A stretch of 64,000 nt of DNA from CAZPMT01 sp964587655 (GCA_964587655.1 CAZPMT010000008.1:1-64000), one strand, 5' to 3'; numbered from the stretch's first letter, positions 8,816-18,029 are shown. Notes: generated by a model from the letters alone, not told the origin. Made by a program: numbers and translations.

Positions 8816-9310
8816 TCACCCCCTGGCCTCTTCAGGAGGGACGGCCTCCCTGGGTTCTCCGGATGACGGGCTCTCTTGCAGGAGGAAAAACTGTATCGGA
8901 TAGTCCTGGCGATCCAGGATCGCCTGCTTTGCCAGACGTTGCCTCAAGTTGATCACGATGGGCGCCTTGAGGTTCGTTCGGACCTGTGTGTGGTCCTGCG
9001 GCACAACCAGCAGCGTATAGACCTCCAGGTCCGCTGCCGCTGCCGCGCCCAGTTCAACCATTTCTTCCGGGCGCAGTTCAACGGTGTAGCCGGGGTACAC
9101 CGACCGGGGGTCCATCAAGAGGAACGCCGCCTCGGGCGACTCCGTGGATTGCAGCCAACGAACGCGGCTGTCCTCGCCATCCCCGCTCGCCGGGCCCGGC
9201 AGGAGCACGAAACGGCGCAACGTCTGAAACCCGATGATCGGCTGCGTGAACGTGATGACCGATTCCGGGTCCGTCTCGATGGCGCCGAACCGCGTCGTCT
9301 CAAATCGCAT
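8816..9310 (-). CDS. fliW: Flagellar assembly factor FliW
   Basis: 164 residues. FliW antagonises CsrA allosterically and is released when flagellin accumulates. Family features seen: MRFETTRFGAIE start, the ITFTQPIIGFQTLRRFVLLP segment, and near the C-terminus the APIVINLRQRLAKQAILDR motif typical of FliW. I chose the ATG at 9310 over an in-frame start 18 codons upstream because GGAGGG sits 5-6 nt before it and the family begins there. The C-terminal tail (from about residue 150) is Pro/Glu-rich and likely disordered. First gene of a leftward operon fliW-csrA-unknown-three glycosyltransferases. No flagellin or fliC-like gene lies in the window. Confidence 0.95.
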   Translation of the reverse strand: MRFETTRFGAIETDPESVITFTQPIIGFQTLRRFVLLPGPASGDGEDSRVRWLQSTESPEAAFLLMDPRSVYPGYTVELRPEEMVELGAAAAADLEVYTLLVVPQDHTQVRTNLKAPIVINLRQRLAKQAILDRQDYPIQFFLLQESPSSGEPREAVPPEEARG

Positions 9311-9682
9311 AACAGCCCTCCGAGGCATGCCCTTTGCCGTGTTCCACGAGTATGCACGATTCATTTATCGGACGCAAGATGCCGAGGAGTACAACCAACT
9401 CCCGGCTCTTCCGGTTTTCGCGTACTTCGTCTCCGGCTTTCCGTGCTCGTGCTCCTGCTCGTAATCGTAATCGAGCAAATGAGATATCACGGATCCACAC
9501 GCCGTCAGTATTCCCGTGTGCGGATGGCGCGAGGCCGTGAGAATGGAATCAGGAATCAGGCGAAGTGCTCTTGTCGATTAAGAGCGCCGCATTACAGGAA
9601 TACTCTTCGTGACTGTGGTCGTTCGTTTTTTCGATTACGATTAGCACGAGCACGACGCATGGGGCTTGCCGGTGGTGTTCGC
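9311..9682. other. 372-bp non-coding gap upstream of fliW with an imperfect inverted repeat
   Basis: No convincing gene on either strand; the short reading frames here have no family resemblance. The gap should hold the promoter of the fliW operon, but I see no clear -35/-10 pair. Its main content is the low-complexity inverted repeat listed separately. Confidence 0.6.
9442..9657. repeat. Imperfect inverted repeat of CGTGCT/CGTAAT hexamers
   Basis: The left arm at 9442-9473 is built from CGTGCTCGTGCT and CGTAATCGTAATCG words. The right arm at 9632-9657 is its reverse complement, CGATTACGATTA followed by GCACGAGCACGACG, lacking a 9-nt piece present in the left arm. The arms are separated by about 158 nt with no open gene. 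Such hexameric arms look like the ends of a small non-autonomous element; that reading is inference. Confidence 0.6.
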
Positions 9683-11695
9683 TCAGTTGCCGGGCGGGAG
9701 CGCATGGCTCAATTCCTTGGCCGTGTTGAAGCAGTTCCGGTAATCGGCGGTCTTTAGTGCACTGCGTGCGCTTGTTAGCAGTTCCGTGATGCGGCTCAGC
9801 TCCGCCGAACTCTTCTTGCGGTCGGTGAGTTGCTGTTGGACCTCGCGTTCGAGTCCGTCGAGTGCATCGGCAAGCGTTTTCTCAGGTCTGAGACGCAAGT
9901 GCATCAACAGGAGGAACTCGGTGGGCGTTACGACTCTCACGTGGGGCTGGAGTGCGTCGATACACCACTTCACCGAAGCAAGACCGCGACCGGTTCCCGG
10001 CGATCCTCCAAGTTTCTGATCGATTTCCTCCGCATCTGGCGGCGTTCCTTTCTCGGGAATCTTGAACCATGACCAGGCATGGACGATGACCCAACTGAAG
10101 TGGTCCGCCGTAGCGGCCGGACCGGCGTGGGGCATCTCGTTCAAGCGGGCCGCGGTTACCGTCGGGCTGTCGTCACGGTCGGTGTTCGTGTTGCCCCAGA
10201 TCGAGAACCGTGCGGAGATGACGGGCAACTCAGACGCCTTGTCGCGTTCCTGAATCCACTTAACCGCGCCGCCGCCCGCCGTGTATGGCGCGTACTGTAT
10301 CGCGAAGATGCCCATTAGGTCGCGGATCTCGCGCGCGTAAGTGGCGTATGCGGCGAGGGCGCGTTCCGAGTCCCATTTCTCGGCGTTGACCGCCAGGGAA
10401 CGCAGATTGCCCATGCGCATATAGGCCGCGATCCGTCGCGCGTGAAGTTTGAGGACGTCCGTGTCCGGCCGTTTCATTCCGAAGAGGTCGGGATAGTAGT
10501 AGCCGCCGCCGAACAGGACGAAATCGTCGTTCGGTGTTGCCGTGTTGAATAGATGTTCGAGTGCGTGGGGACAAAGCTGCGCCAGGTCGACGTAGCAAAA
10601 CGTCCAGCCAGTTGGGAAACGTCCGCGATCGGGATGGGACCAGAAGCACTTGCTCGCGTCTTCCATGAAGTCGCCCATGAGCCACTGTACGTTGTCGCCG
10701 TCGCTCATGATGAACGCCGCATAATGGACGTCTTCCTCCCATGTGAGATCCCAGATTGACTTTTCATGCCGGGCGCGCAGCTTTTCGGCGGGAAATGTTT
10801 CGCCTGGGCGTTCGGTCGAGAGGAGGGGGAGGTTGTGGCACCAGTTCGTGGCGGTTATGAAATGCCCCCAAAGGCTCGTCGGCTTTGTGATCTCCATCTC
10901 GTCGCCAATACCCCACCCCAGCACTGGCGTGTCGACCTTGAGACGCGCAAGCGCCTTCTGATAGAGCGCGCCGGGCCGCGTGAGAACCAACGATCCGAGC
11001 GCGACGGCTTCGGAGCGAATTTCGTTTGCCTTTGGGTCCTGGAGCGCGACGATATTTCTGTCAAACCGGTCTTTGTATTGATCGAAGCACTGCTCTTCGG
11101 TCATGTCGCGGACATCAATTAGCCTTGTGAGTCCGAGTGCCTGCGCGGCGGCCTCGAGCTTCTCCGAAACGGCGACCCCTTCATAAAGCGCGCAGAGCGA
11201 CGTCGCGACGTTCGCGGAAGTATTCATCTCGCCGGGTTCGAAGAAGTTCCGCGCAGAGTCGTCATAGCGGTAGAGAATGTAGCCCTTCACGATGCCGCGT
11301 TCGGCGAAGCGCTTGACAAGATCCCAGATCTCGTAAGGTCCGTCCGCGCGCGCCCCGGTCTGTTCAAGCGTCATGCGAAACCATCGCTGGTAGGAAGGGT
11401 GGTCGAGGGGCGTCCAAATCATCTCGCTGGCCTGGCCACGAAGCGCGCCGCGCGCCACGAGGCCGCTCAGCGTATCCAGCAATATCCCCATCTCGCGTGA
11501 AGGGACGGACTTCACGGTAAACACGGTTTCGGGTCGCGGGAACCGGGGCCAATAATAGTGAAGCGATTGCTCAGAGCAAGCGTCCTGAAAGGCGCTGATA
11601 AAGATGAGCACTGCAACGGCGAGGCGCAATCTTGAATCACGTAATGCGCATCTCTCTTCTAAGGAGGCGCGGTTCCGGACAAGGCATGCTTTCAA
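9683..11695 (-). CDS. GxGYxYP-family secreted protein, putative glycoside hydrolase
   Basis: 670 residues. The family name motif GxGYxYP is present as GGGYYYP at 396-402, and the companion MSDGDNVQW motif is at 330-338; both are thought to mark the active cleft of this putative sugar-cleaving family. A hydrophobic stretch at residues 24-36 looks like a signal peptide, so export is likely. The start is a TTG at 11695 overlapping the upstream stop as TTGA, with GAGGAG 8 nt before it: direct translational coupling. A second TTG at residue 23 would shorten the signal region. The C-terminal 80 residues are helical. Neighbours are a membrane protein and a GH2 enzyme on the same strand. Confidence 0.85.
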   Translation of the reverse strand: MKACLVRNRASLEERCALRDSRLRLAVAVLIFISAFQDACSEQSLHYYWPRFPRPETVFTVKSVPSREMGILLDTLSGLVARGALRGQASEMIWTPLDHPSYQRWFRMTLEQTGARADGPYEIWDLVKRFAERGIVKGYILYRYDDSARNFFEPGEMNTSANVATSLCALYEGVAVSEKLEAAAQALGLTRLIDVRDMTEEQCFDQYKDRFDRNIVALQDPKANEIRSEAVALGSLVLTRPGALYQKALARLKVDTPVLGWGIGDEMEITKPTSLWGHFITATNWCHNLPLLSTERPGETFPAEKLRARHEKSIWDLTWEEDVHYAAFIMSDGDNVQWLMGDFMEDASKCFWSHPDRGRFPTGWTFCYVDLAQLCPHALEHLFNTATPNDDFVLFGGGYYYPDLFGMKRPDTDVLKLHARRIAAYMRMGNLRSLAVNAEKWDSERALAAYATYAREIRDLMGIFAIQYAPYTAGGGAVKWIQERDKASELPVISARFSIWGNTNTDRDDSPTVTAARLNEMPHAGPAATADHFSWVIVHAWSWFKIPEKGTPPDAEEIDQKLGGSPGTGRGLASVKWCIDALQPHVRVVTPTEFLLLMHLRLRPEKTLADALDGLEREVQQQLTDRKKSSAELSRITELLTSARSALKTADYRNCFNTAKELSHALPPGN

Positions 11696-12858
11696 TCGCG
11701 CTGCTCCTCAAGTTCGCGGTCCACGGCATGATTGAACCAGCGATTGAAACCGAGGACGCACAAGATCAATGAACCCCAGACGTGGGGTCGAGTGAAAACC
11801 AAGGGGTTTGCGGTGACCACACCGCTCAGCAGGGATGCAGGCTCGGCTAGGTTCACGTTCGAGATCGCACCCCAAAGGGACAGCACCGAAACGCTGACGA
11901 GGAATTGGCCGGAGACTTTGGCTTCAGCATAGGCGGGCATCCTGCCAGCCAGAAATCGAATTGCGGACAGGTTCGTCAAGAGCGCAAACACGCCAAATAT
12001 GGTCAGGTCGCGCACAACGGGATCGATCTCAGGTAACGCCGGGCCGGCCGCTGAGGTCCTTGCGTGAAGCGATATGGCGAGCACGAGTGCAAGCGCGTAG
12101 ATTCCGAAAACAACCGATCCGGCAATGTTGCAGAAGCCGACAAAGCGGACCGCGGGCGAGTGTTCTGGGAAGAAAGCGGCTCGTTCGTCCCGAACTGCGC
12201 GCACCGCGCGCAACAACTGGTTGGGACCCATCATCGAGATCTGTTGGATTCCCCACAAGAGGACGAGGCTACCCACGATCACCGGGACAACCCGATCTTC
12301 GGGGGACACATTCCACGGGCGGAAATCCACCAGGCTTCCTACGCTGAGATCCCATAGCCCCGCGAGGATCATCAGGACGCCGTTAATCAGAAATGCTGCG
12401 CGCTTCGGAAACGTCAGACCCGCGAGTCCTGACGCAAGCAGGCATACGCCGCAGATCCAAAAGAAGGTCTGGGGAATCAACAGGTGCAGCACGCCGAAGA
12501 GCGCCACACCGAGGCACGCCAACCGGACTTGGCGGGTCAGATACGAGGAGGCCGTCTCAGGCAGCCAGTGCAAAAGGATCGACTGTTGTTCGTGTGTGCA
12601 GCGGAAGGAGTACTTCTTGGCGCCATGAATGAGCAAGAAGTTCAGGATGCGCCCTCGGAAGACGTCGTACGTGAACTGGAGATAACGAGCGGCCTCGTCC
12701 CTGTGCAACTTGAGCACGACCCGATCGTCGGGCCGCGAGAGGGTCAGAATCTCTGATTCGAGATTCAGGCTCCAAGTTTCCCCAGCGGGCGGATTCAACG
12801 AAATCAGATCGATGTGTATAGGCGCTTCCTTTGTGCCGCTCCGCATCGAGGCGTTCAT
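11692..12858 (-). CDS. Unknown multi-pass membrane protein
   Basis: 388 residues with no family I can name. The N-terminal 95 residues are soluble and may form a PH-like or small beta domain (IHIDLISLNPPAGETW, then the FTYDVFRGRILNFLL region). After that come about seven to eight hydrophobic segments, for example LACLGVALFGVLHLLI, FFWICGVCLLASGLAGL, VVPVIVGSLVLLWGI and SVVFGIYALALVLAISL. The start at 12858 is preceded by GAGGGGA at 8 nt spacing; the long N-terminal extension in the open frame upstream is Pro/Arg-rich and unlikely to be translated. It ends in a 4-bp overlap with the GxGYxYP gene, so the two are co-translated. Confidence 0.75.
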   Translation of the reverse strand: MNASMRSGTKEAPIHIDLISLNPPAGETWSLNLESEILTLSRPDDRVVLKLHRDEAARYLQFTYDVFRGRILNFLLIHGAKKYSFRCTHEQQSILLHWLPETASSYLTRQVRLACLGVALFGVLHLLIPQTFFWICGVCLLASGLAGLTFPKRAAFLINGVLMILAGLWDLSVGSLVDFRPWNVSPEDRVVPVIVGSLVLLWGIQQISMMGPNQLLRAVRAVRDERAAFFPEHSPAVRFVGFCNIAGSVVFGIYALALVLAISLHARTSAAGPALPEIDPVVRDLTIFGVFALLTNLSAIRFLAGRMPAYAEAKVSGQFLVSVSVLSLWGAISNVNLAEPASLLSGVVTANPLVFTRPHVWGSLILCVLGFNRWFNHAVDRELEEQRD

Positions 12859-12967
12859 GAATGATGTCCCCTCGGGCCTGACTTCTTCCGCGCTTCCCGG
12901 ACGCCGATATGGTAACACAGGAAAAGGCGAAGAGGGGAAAGAGTACACTCCTTCTTTCTTATACGGG

Positions 12968-15727
12968 TCAGGGAGTCTTGGGTTGCTTCGTTGGTCTGGG
13001 CGTCTTGTGGCCGAGGGTCTTTGCTTCTCCGGTTGGCTTACTGGCGCCGGGAGCGAGCGTAAACACCAGGGCCGGATCGCAGGGACGGGAACCCATATCC
13101 GCACCATAGAGGGCGAGGCCGCCGACGTGCTGCGCGTCGGGCTTTACCTCAAACCGAAGCGTGACAACGCGGTTGCCGTTCAGGGACGTCTTGAGCGCGT
13201 TGAGCGCGTCGCCCGTGACGGGTATTTCCAGCACTTCTCCGCGGGAGCCGTGTTGGTAGTTGGCGGCGTGTGACAGCACGCCGAGCGCGTCAGCGAAGTC
13301 GTTGTTGATCGTGACTTGATGGAAAGGGACGCCGTTGAGCGAGATCGTGACGTCGGTGGGCCACAGCTTTCCGTCGGTCTGAGGATAGTCCAGAGGATTA
13401 GTTCGCTCGGGCCAGTCGAGCCGCTCGCGTCCGGCCTTCGAGGCGATCTCGGCGACGAGGCGGCACGCGGCGATCTTGTCGGCCGTGAGACGCATGGGGA
13501 GCTTGATCTTGTATTCGAGGAAGCCCGCGCCGAGGCCGAACACCTTTCCAGGTTTCGCCGGCGCTTCATTGGCGAATCCATACGTCGAGAAACCGTTCAC
13601 CGGGAACGATGCGCCATACTCTTCGGGCTTGAACCACGTCTCGCCGCGCGCGTCAATCACGCAATAATTCGCGGCGATGCGCCGTCCGTCCTGCATGACT
13701 TCGGCCAGGACTATCAACAGTCCCGTTGCACCCGGCAATGCGACGTCGTAGCTGCCTTGCGGCGTGACGGTGTACGGCTTTGCGTCGACGTCGCGTTCGA
13801 GCGGTTTGAACCACGCGCTCCAGGGCGTTCCGTTGGCCGTCGTGCCGAAGGCCGATACGCGCAGCTTGAGCCCGGTGTGCTCGGAAAAATGACTGAGCAG
13901 AATCGGCACGCTCACCTTAGCGAAGGGATCGACGCGCTGGTAGGGCGGGCAATCGAGCACCGGGAACTCATCGTTCTGGAGTTCGGCCAACGTGATCCCG
14001 GCGGGGTAGTTGAACTCCTTCGGAGATCGGTCGTAGTTCATGAAACCGTTGTGTTCCCACTCGATGTCCTCGAGTTCGGTGTAGATATAGCCGCGGATCT
14101 TCTCGTGTTTCCGGAGCAAATTCGTGAGGAACAGGAATACCCACGATATATCGCGGTCGCCGCCGCCCGCCGACACGCCGCCGTACTCGGAGTTGATGAG
14201 CGGGGCGGTATCCTGCTTGCGGCCCTTCACGTAATTGAACTCCGAGCCTGGAAACGTGCTTTCCACGACTTTGTTAATGTGTACGGCGGCGCCTTGGTGC
14301 TGGTCGATGTAGAAATGCCAGGAGTTGATATCGGTCTGTACGTGGTCGTAGTTGCAAGGCGAGTTGTCCTCGACGAGGCGGGACGGATCGAGTTCCTTCG
14401 TGAGGCGAAACATGTCTTGAACCCATTGTTGAGTTTCGGGAGTATAGCCGCCGTCGCCGATTCCCCACGTCTCGTTGAAATCGCACCAGGCGATGATCGA
14501 TGGATGGTTGAGATCGCGGTCGATGGCGCCGCGAAGGGTTTCTTCCCAGAGTTTGCGGGCGCGCGGCGTGTTCTTTGCGAAGTTGGGCATGTCGCACATG
14601 AGCATGACGCCGAGACGGTCGGCCCAGTACAGCGCGCGCGGCTCGTCGACCTTGATGTGAATGCGAATGAAATTGAGTCCGAATTCCTTCGCTTTGGCGT
14701 AGTCATTCCGGATGAACGCGTCGTCGGGATGCGTGTAGATCCCTTTGGGATTGAACGACTGGTGAAGCGCGCCGCGAAGGTAGATGGGCTTATTGTTGAG
14801 CAGGATGTATTCGTCGCTTGAACCGGCGTACGTCCCGCGCGAGATCTTCCGCATGCCGAAGTAGGTCTTGACCCAATCTTCAACATCATCGCGGCGGCTG
14901 AGCACGATACGCGCGTCGTATAGAACGGGGGAGTCGGGCGACCACAACACGGGGGACTTGATCGGCAAGACGAGGCGAACGTTATTGACGCCCGCGGTGC
15001 ATGCGACATCCTGCTTAACGGAGAAGCGACGCGCCCCTTCGACGGCGTGGACGGCGACGTTGTATGTCCCCGCCGTGGGCGTCTCGAGTCGGCAGTCAAA
15101 CTCGACGCGTTCGTTGTCGATGTCCGGCGTGATGCGCGCGTGCTTGACGTACGACTTGCCGCGGTACTCGATGTACACGGACTGCCAGATCCCGCCCGTG
15201 GGGGTGTACCATCCCGTCTGCTTGCCCGTCGGCGTTTCGGGATCCGTCACGTCGAACGCGCGGACGGTGAGCCGTGCGGTCCGCCCCGGTTTCACGAGAT
15301 CCGTCAACTCGACCTCGAAGGGCGTGTATCCGCCCTCGTGTTCGGCAACCTGTTTCCCGTCAATCCACACGGTCGCCTGCCAATTCACTGCGCCGAACAC
15401 AAGGAAGACCCGCTGGTGTGCGACGCCGGCCGGAACGGAGATCTCGCGCTGGTACCACGCGGCCCCCTGATAATTGACGTCCTGGATGCCGGACAGTTCG
15501 CTCTGCCACGGAAAGGGAACGTTGATCTTGCGCGAATAGGCGTGGGTCTCGAACCACTTCTCGTTGACGCCCGCGTCGTTGGGATCGAAGTCAAAATCCC
15601 ACGCGCCGTTCAACAGCGCAAACGGGCGCGACCAATCGGGACGCGGCGGGAGATCGATCTCCTCGCTCATCAACTCGCCAGCCGAGACCGCCGCACTCAA
15701 TATCGAAAGGGCACATACAACGCTCAT
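12968..15727 (-). CDS. Glycoside hydrolase family 2 (beta-galactosidase/glucuronidase-like), secreted
   Basis: 919 residues with an N-terminal signal peptide (CALSILSAAVSAGE). The GH2 layout is complete: sugar-binding jelly roll at about 30-190 (GAVNWQATVWIDGKQV, TGWYTPTGGIWQSVY), immunoglobulin-like middle at 190-305, and TIM barrel from about 310 (YLRGALHQSFNPKGIY). The acid/base is E419 in FNET, within NHPSIIAWCDFNETWG. The likely nucleophile is E514 in INSEYGG. A further 400 residues after the barrel are beta-rich and end in a Lys/Pro tail. The exact sugar cannot be read; beta-galactoside, glucuronide or mannoside are all possible. It is the first gene of the leftward set and is divergent from the Gfo/Idh/MocA gene. 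Confidence 0.9.
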   Translation of the reverse strand: MSVVCALSILSAAVSAGELMSEEIDLPPRPDWSRPFALLNGAWDFDFDPNDAGVNEKWFETHAYSRKINVPFPWQSELSGIQDVNYQGAAWYQREISVPAGVAHQRVFLVFGAVNWQATVWIDGKQVAEHEGGYTPFEVELTDLVKPGRTARLTVRAFDVTDPETPTGKQTGWYTPTGGIWQSVYIEYRGKSYVKHARITPDIDNERVEFDCRLETPTAGTYNVAVHAVEGARRFSVKQDVACTAGVNNVRLVLPIKSPVLWSPDSPVLYDARIVLSRRDDVEDWVKTYFGMRKISRGTYAGSSDEYILLNNKPIYLRGALHQSFNPKGIYTHPDDAFIRNDYAKAKEFGLNFIRIHIKVDEPRALYWADRLGVMLMCDMPNFAKNTPRARKLWEETLRGAIDRDLNHPSIIAWCDFNETWGIGDGGYTPETQQWVQDMFRLTKELDPSRLVEDNSPCNYDHVQTDINSWHFYIDQHQGAAVHINKVVESTFPGSEFNYVKGRKQDTAPLINSEYGGVSAGGGDRDISWVFLFLTNLLRKHEKIRGYIYTELEDIEWEHNGFMNYDRSPKEFNYPAGITLAELQNDEFPVLDCPPYQRVDPFAKVSVPILLSHFSEHTGLKLRVSAFGTTANGTPWSAWFKPLERDVDAKPYTVTPQGSYDVALPGATGLLIVLAEVMQDGRRIAANYCVIDARGETWFKPEEYGASFPVNGFSTYGFANEAPAKPGKVFGLGAGFLEYKIKLPMRLTADKIAACRLVAEIASKAGRERLDWPERTNPLDYPQTDGKLWPTDVTISLNGVPFHQVTINNDFADALGVLSHAANYQHGSRGEVLEIPVTGDALNALKTSLNGNRVVTLRFEVKPDAQHVGGLALYGADMGSRPCDPALVFTLAPGASKPTGEAKTLGHKTPRPTKQPKTP

Positions 15728-15857
15728 AATAGAAACCCTTGCATGGGAAAGTCTGAGGTTCTACATCAGAGGGACAAACAATTTCCCGAAGTGACCTCGA
15801 ACCAACCGAGATGCGAGTTTAGCAAACGGCGCGGCGGTTAACAACGGCGGGACGACA

Positions 15858-15880
15858 GGCTGAAGGCTGTAGGCTGTAGG
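15858..15880. repeat. Tandem 7-bp repeat GGCTGAA/GGCTGTA
   Basis: Three tandem heptamers (GGCTGAA, GGCTGTA, GGCTGTA) lie in the divergent gap between the GH2 and Gfo/Idh/MocA genes. The same heptamer array occurs at 42736-42758, so it is a dispersed intergenic repeat. Confidence 0.6.
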
Positions 15881-15980
15881 GCGGTCGGAAACATTCGCGG
15901 CTCATCCGGTCTTTGGGGTAATCTTGCGTTGGGATTGGCGGAACCGGAGAACTTTGGACGGAACTAGGGAGCGGGATGGA

Positions 15981-17933
15981 ATGGACATGAGCAGACGGGC
16001 GTTTATGGGAACATCTGTGATGGCGGCGGGTGCGATGATAGCGGCGGGAGCGCAGGGGAGGAAGTTTCGTGTGTGCGTGATCGGCGACACGAAACAGGGA
16101 GGGTACGGGCACAGTCTGCATAAGATATGGGCGTGCCGGGACGATGTCGAGGTTGTAGGATTGGCTGATCCTGATGAGGAGGGGCGGCGGAAGGCAGGGG
16201 AGGAGGCGAAGGCGTTGCGGACGTATGCCGATTATCGGGAGATGTTGGAGAAGGAGAAACCGGACCTTGTCACGATCGGGCCGCGTTGGACGATTCATCA
16301 CAAGGCGTATCTGCTCGCGGCGGCGGGGTGTGGTGCGCATGGGTTCATGGAGAAACCGGTCTCGACGGATCTCGTCGAGGCGGATGAGATGGTGCGGGTC
16401 ATCGAGGAGAAGAATCTGAAGTGGGCCATCGCCTTCAATTTCCGCGCGACGCCGATTATCGAGTTCACCAGGCGCGCCATGTTCGAAGAGGGGCTGATCG
16501 GCGAAGTGTTGGAGATTCGCGGGCGCGGCAAGGAAGACTCGCGCGCGGGCGGTGAGGACTTGGTGGTGCTGGGGACGCACATTTTCGACATGATGCGGTT
16601 CTTCGCGGGCAACGCGACGTGGTGCATGGCGGATATCGCGACGGACGGGCACAGGGCAACGAGCGCGGATATCCGCGACGCTACCGAGCCTATCGGGAAG
16701 GTGATCGGGGACAGCATTCACGCGACGTTCGGTTTCGGCAACGGGGTCGTGGGGCATTTCGCGTCCGCGAAGAATCGCGACGGGAACGGGGGCCGGTGGG
16801 GAGTCGATATCTACGGCTCCAAAGGCATAGTGACGATCCGGCAGGACGCGGGGCCGCGTGTGCGGCTGTGGCGGCAGGCGTCGTGGGATCCGCAGGACGC
16901 TGCGGTGGGCTGGGAGCCGCTGCCGGGCGCGCCGGGGACGGAACTGAAGAATCCTGACGTGGACCGGTACGCGCCGATCGTGAACGACCTGATCGCGTCG
17001 ATCTGCGAGGATCGTCAGCCTCGGGTGAGTCTGCGTGACGGACGGGATTCGTTGGAGATGGTACAGGCGGTGTATGCGGCGCATTTCGCCGGCGGGCGCG
17101 TGGAACTGCCGCTGAAAGAACGGCGGCATCCGCTGGAGAACGCGGGAGCAATCACACGGAAGGAGGAGAGCATGGAGAAGGTTCGTTACGAAGAGATGCT
17201 GCCGCACGAGATCGTCGCGCGGCGCAAGAAGTTTCCGGCGGCGTTCATTGGGCTTGGCGGTTTGGAATGGCACGGCGAGCACCTCGCGGTCGGCAACGAC
17301 GCGCTCAAGGCCGAGAAGCTCTGCGAACTTGCCGCGGCGCGTTCCGGGGGCTTTGCGTTTCCGACGCTGTGGTACGGCGAGCCGCGCGAATGCCATCTGC
17401 TCGAGGTCACCCACGACCCGGACGGGAAGGTCGCGGAGAAGATGGGTTTCAATCGCGGCAAATTCACGAACAACTTCTATTACGGAAAGACGCCCGATCA
17501 GCAGATCGCCGCGTACGAGGAGTTGCTGTACCACCTGCTGGTCCAGATGAACACGCTGGAGATGAAGGCCGTGTGTTTGCTGTGCGGCCACTATCCGCTT
17601 CACGGGTGGGCCGTCAACGCGTGCGACAGGTTCAACAAGGACTTCAAGGAAACGCGGGCGTTCGCCGGAATCGAATTCAACTACCCCGGGAAAGGTCCCG
17701 ATGTTGGCGGCGATCACGCGGCGAAGTGGGAGACCTCGTACCTGTGGTACCTGCGTCCGGACTGTATCGACATGAGCGTCTTCCTCGGCCGCGAGGACGA
17801 ACCCCTGATAGGGGTCGTCGGTGACGATCCCAGAAAGACGGCGTCCCTCGAGATCGGGCGAAAGGGGTGCGACTTGATCGTGGAAGGCATGGTCCGCAAA
17901 GCCCAGGAACTCATAGGAAGCACCTTGGGCTAG
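15981..17933 (+). CDS. Gfo/Idh/MocA oxidoreductase fused to a creatininase-family domain
   Basis: One uninterrupted frame of 650 residues. Residues 1-390 form an NAD(P)-dependent sugar dehydrogenase of the Gfo/Idh/MocA type: a Tat-like leader (SRRAFMGTSVMAAGAMIAAG), dinucleotide fold FRVCVIGDT, and the HGFMEKPVS lysine motif. From about residue 398 a creatininase/amidohydrolase-type domain follows (IGLGGLEWHGEHLAVGND, LLCGHYPLHGW), with Glu/His metal ligands expected in the EWHGEH stretch. The two are normally separate neighbouring genes. A strong ribosome site (GGAAGGAGGAGAGC) and ATG at 17172 lie exactly at the domain border, so the second domain can also be made alone. The start at 15981 is chosen for the Tat leader; ATG at 15987 is equally possible. 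Confidence 0.82.
   Translation: MDMSRRAFMGTSVMAAGAMIAAGAQGRKFRVCVIGDTKQGGYGHSLHKIWACRDDVEVVGLADPDEEGRRKAGEEAKALRTYADYREMLEKEKPDLVTIGPRWTIHHKAYLLAAAGCGAHGFMEKPVSTDLVEADEMVRVIEEKNLKWAIAFNFRATPIIEFTRRAMFEEGLIGEVLEIRGRGKEDSRAGGEDLVVLGTHIFDMMRFFAGNATWCMADIATDGHRATSADIRDATEPIGKVIGDSIHATFGFGNGVVGHFASAKNRDGNGGRWGVDIYGSKGIVTIRQDAGPRVRLWRQASWDPQDAAVGWEPLPGAPGTELKNPDVDRYAPIVNDLIASICEDRQPRVSLRDGRDSLEMVQAVYAAHFAGGRVELPLKERRHPLENAGAITRKEESMEKVRYEEMLPHEIVARRKKFPAAFIGLGGLEWHGEHLAVGNDALKAEKLCELAAARSGGFAFPTLWYGEPRECHLLEVTHDPDGKVAEKMGFNRGKFTNNFYYGKTPDQQIAAYEELLYHLLVQMNTLEMKAVCLLCGHYPLHGWAVNACDRFNKDFKETRAFAGIEFNYPGKGPDVGGDHAAKWETSYLWYLRPDCIDMSVFLGREDEPLIGVVGDDPRKTASLEIGRKGCDLIVEGMVRKAQELIGSTLG
17158..17174 (+). 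promoter_or_regulatory. Internal ribosome site and in-frame ATG at the fusion border
   Basis: AAGGAGGAG ends 3 nt before an ATG at 17172 that is in frame with both domains of the fusion. It is stronger than the site before the fusion itself. A single base change of the AAG codon at 17158-17160 (to TAG) would recreate a stop for the upstream domain. Confidence 0.7.
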
Positions 17934-18000
17934 GCCAACTTGCTCACGGAACTTATGACAGTGGCCTCGGATTAACTGTGTGCTATGCGTTTGCGAGGTG

Positions 18001-18029
18001 TTGGGCATGCATGAATGCTGTGGCATAAT
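18001..18029 (+). promoter_or_regulatory. Candidate sigma-70-type promoter for the alpha-2-macroglobulin gene
   Basis: TTGGGC at 18001-18006 and CATAAT at 18024-18029 are spaced by 17 nt. The predicted start site near 18036 leaves a leader of about 54 nt before the ATG at 18090. Confidence 0.5.
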
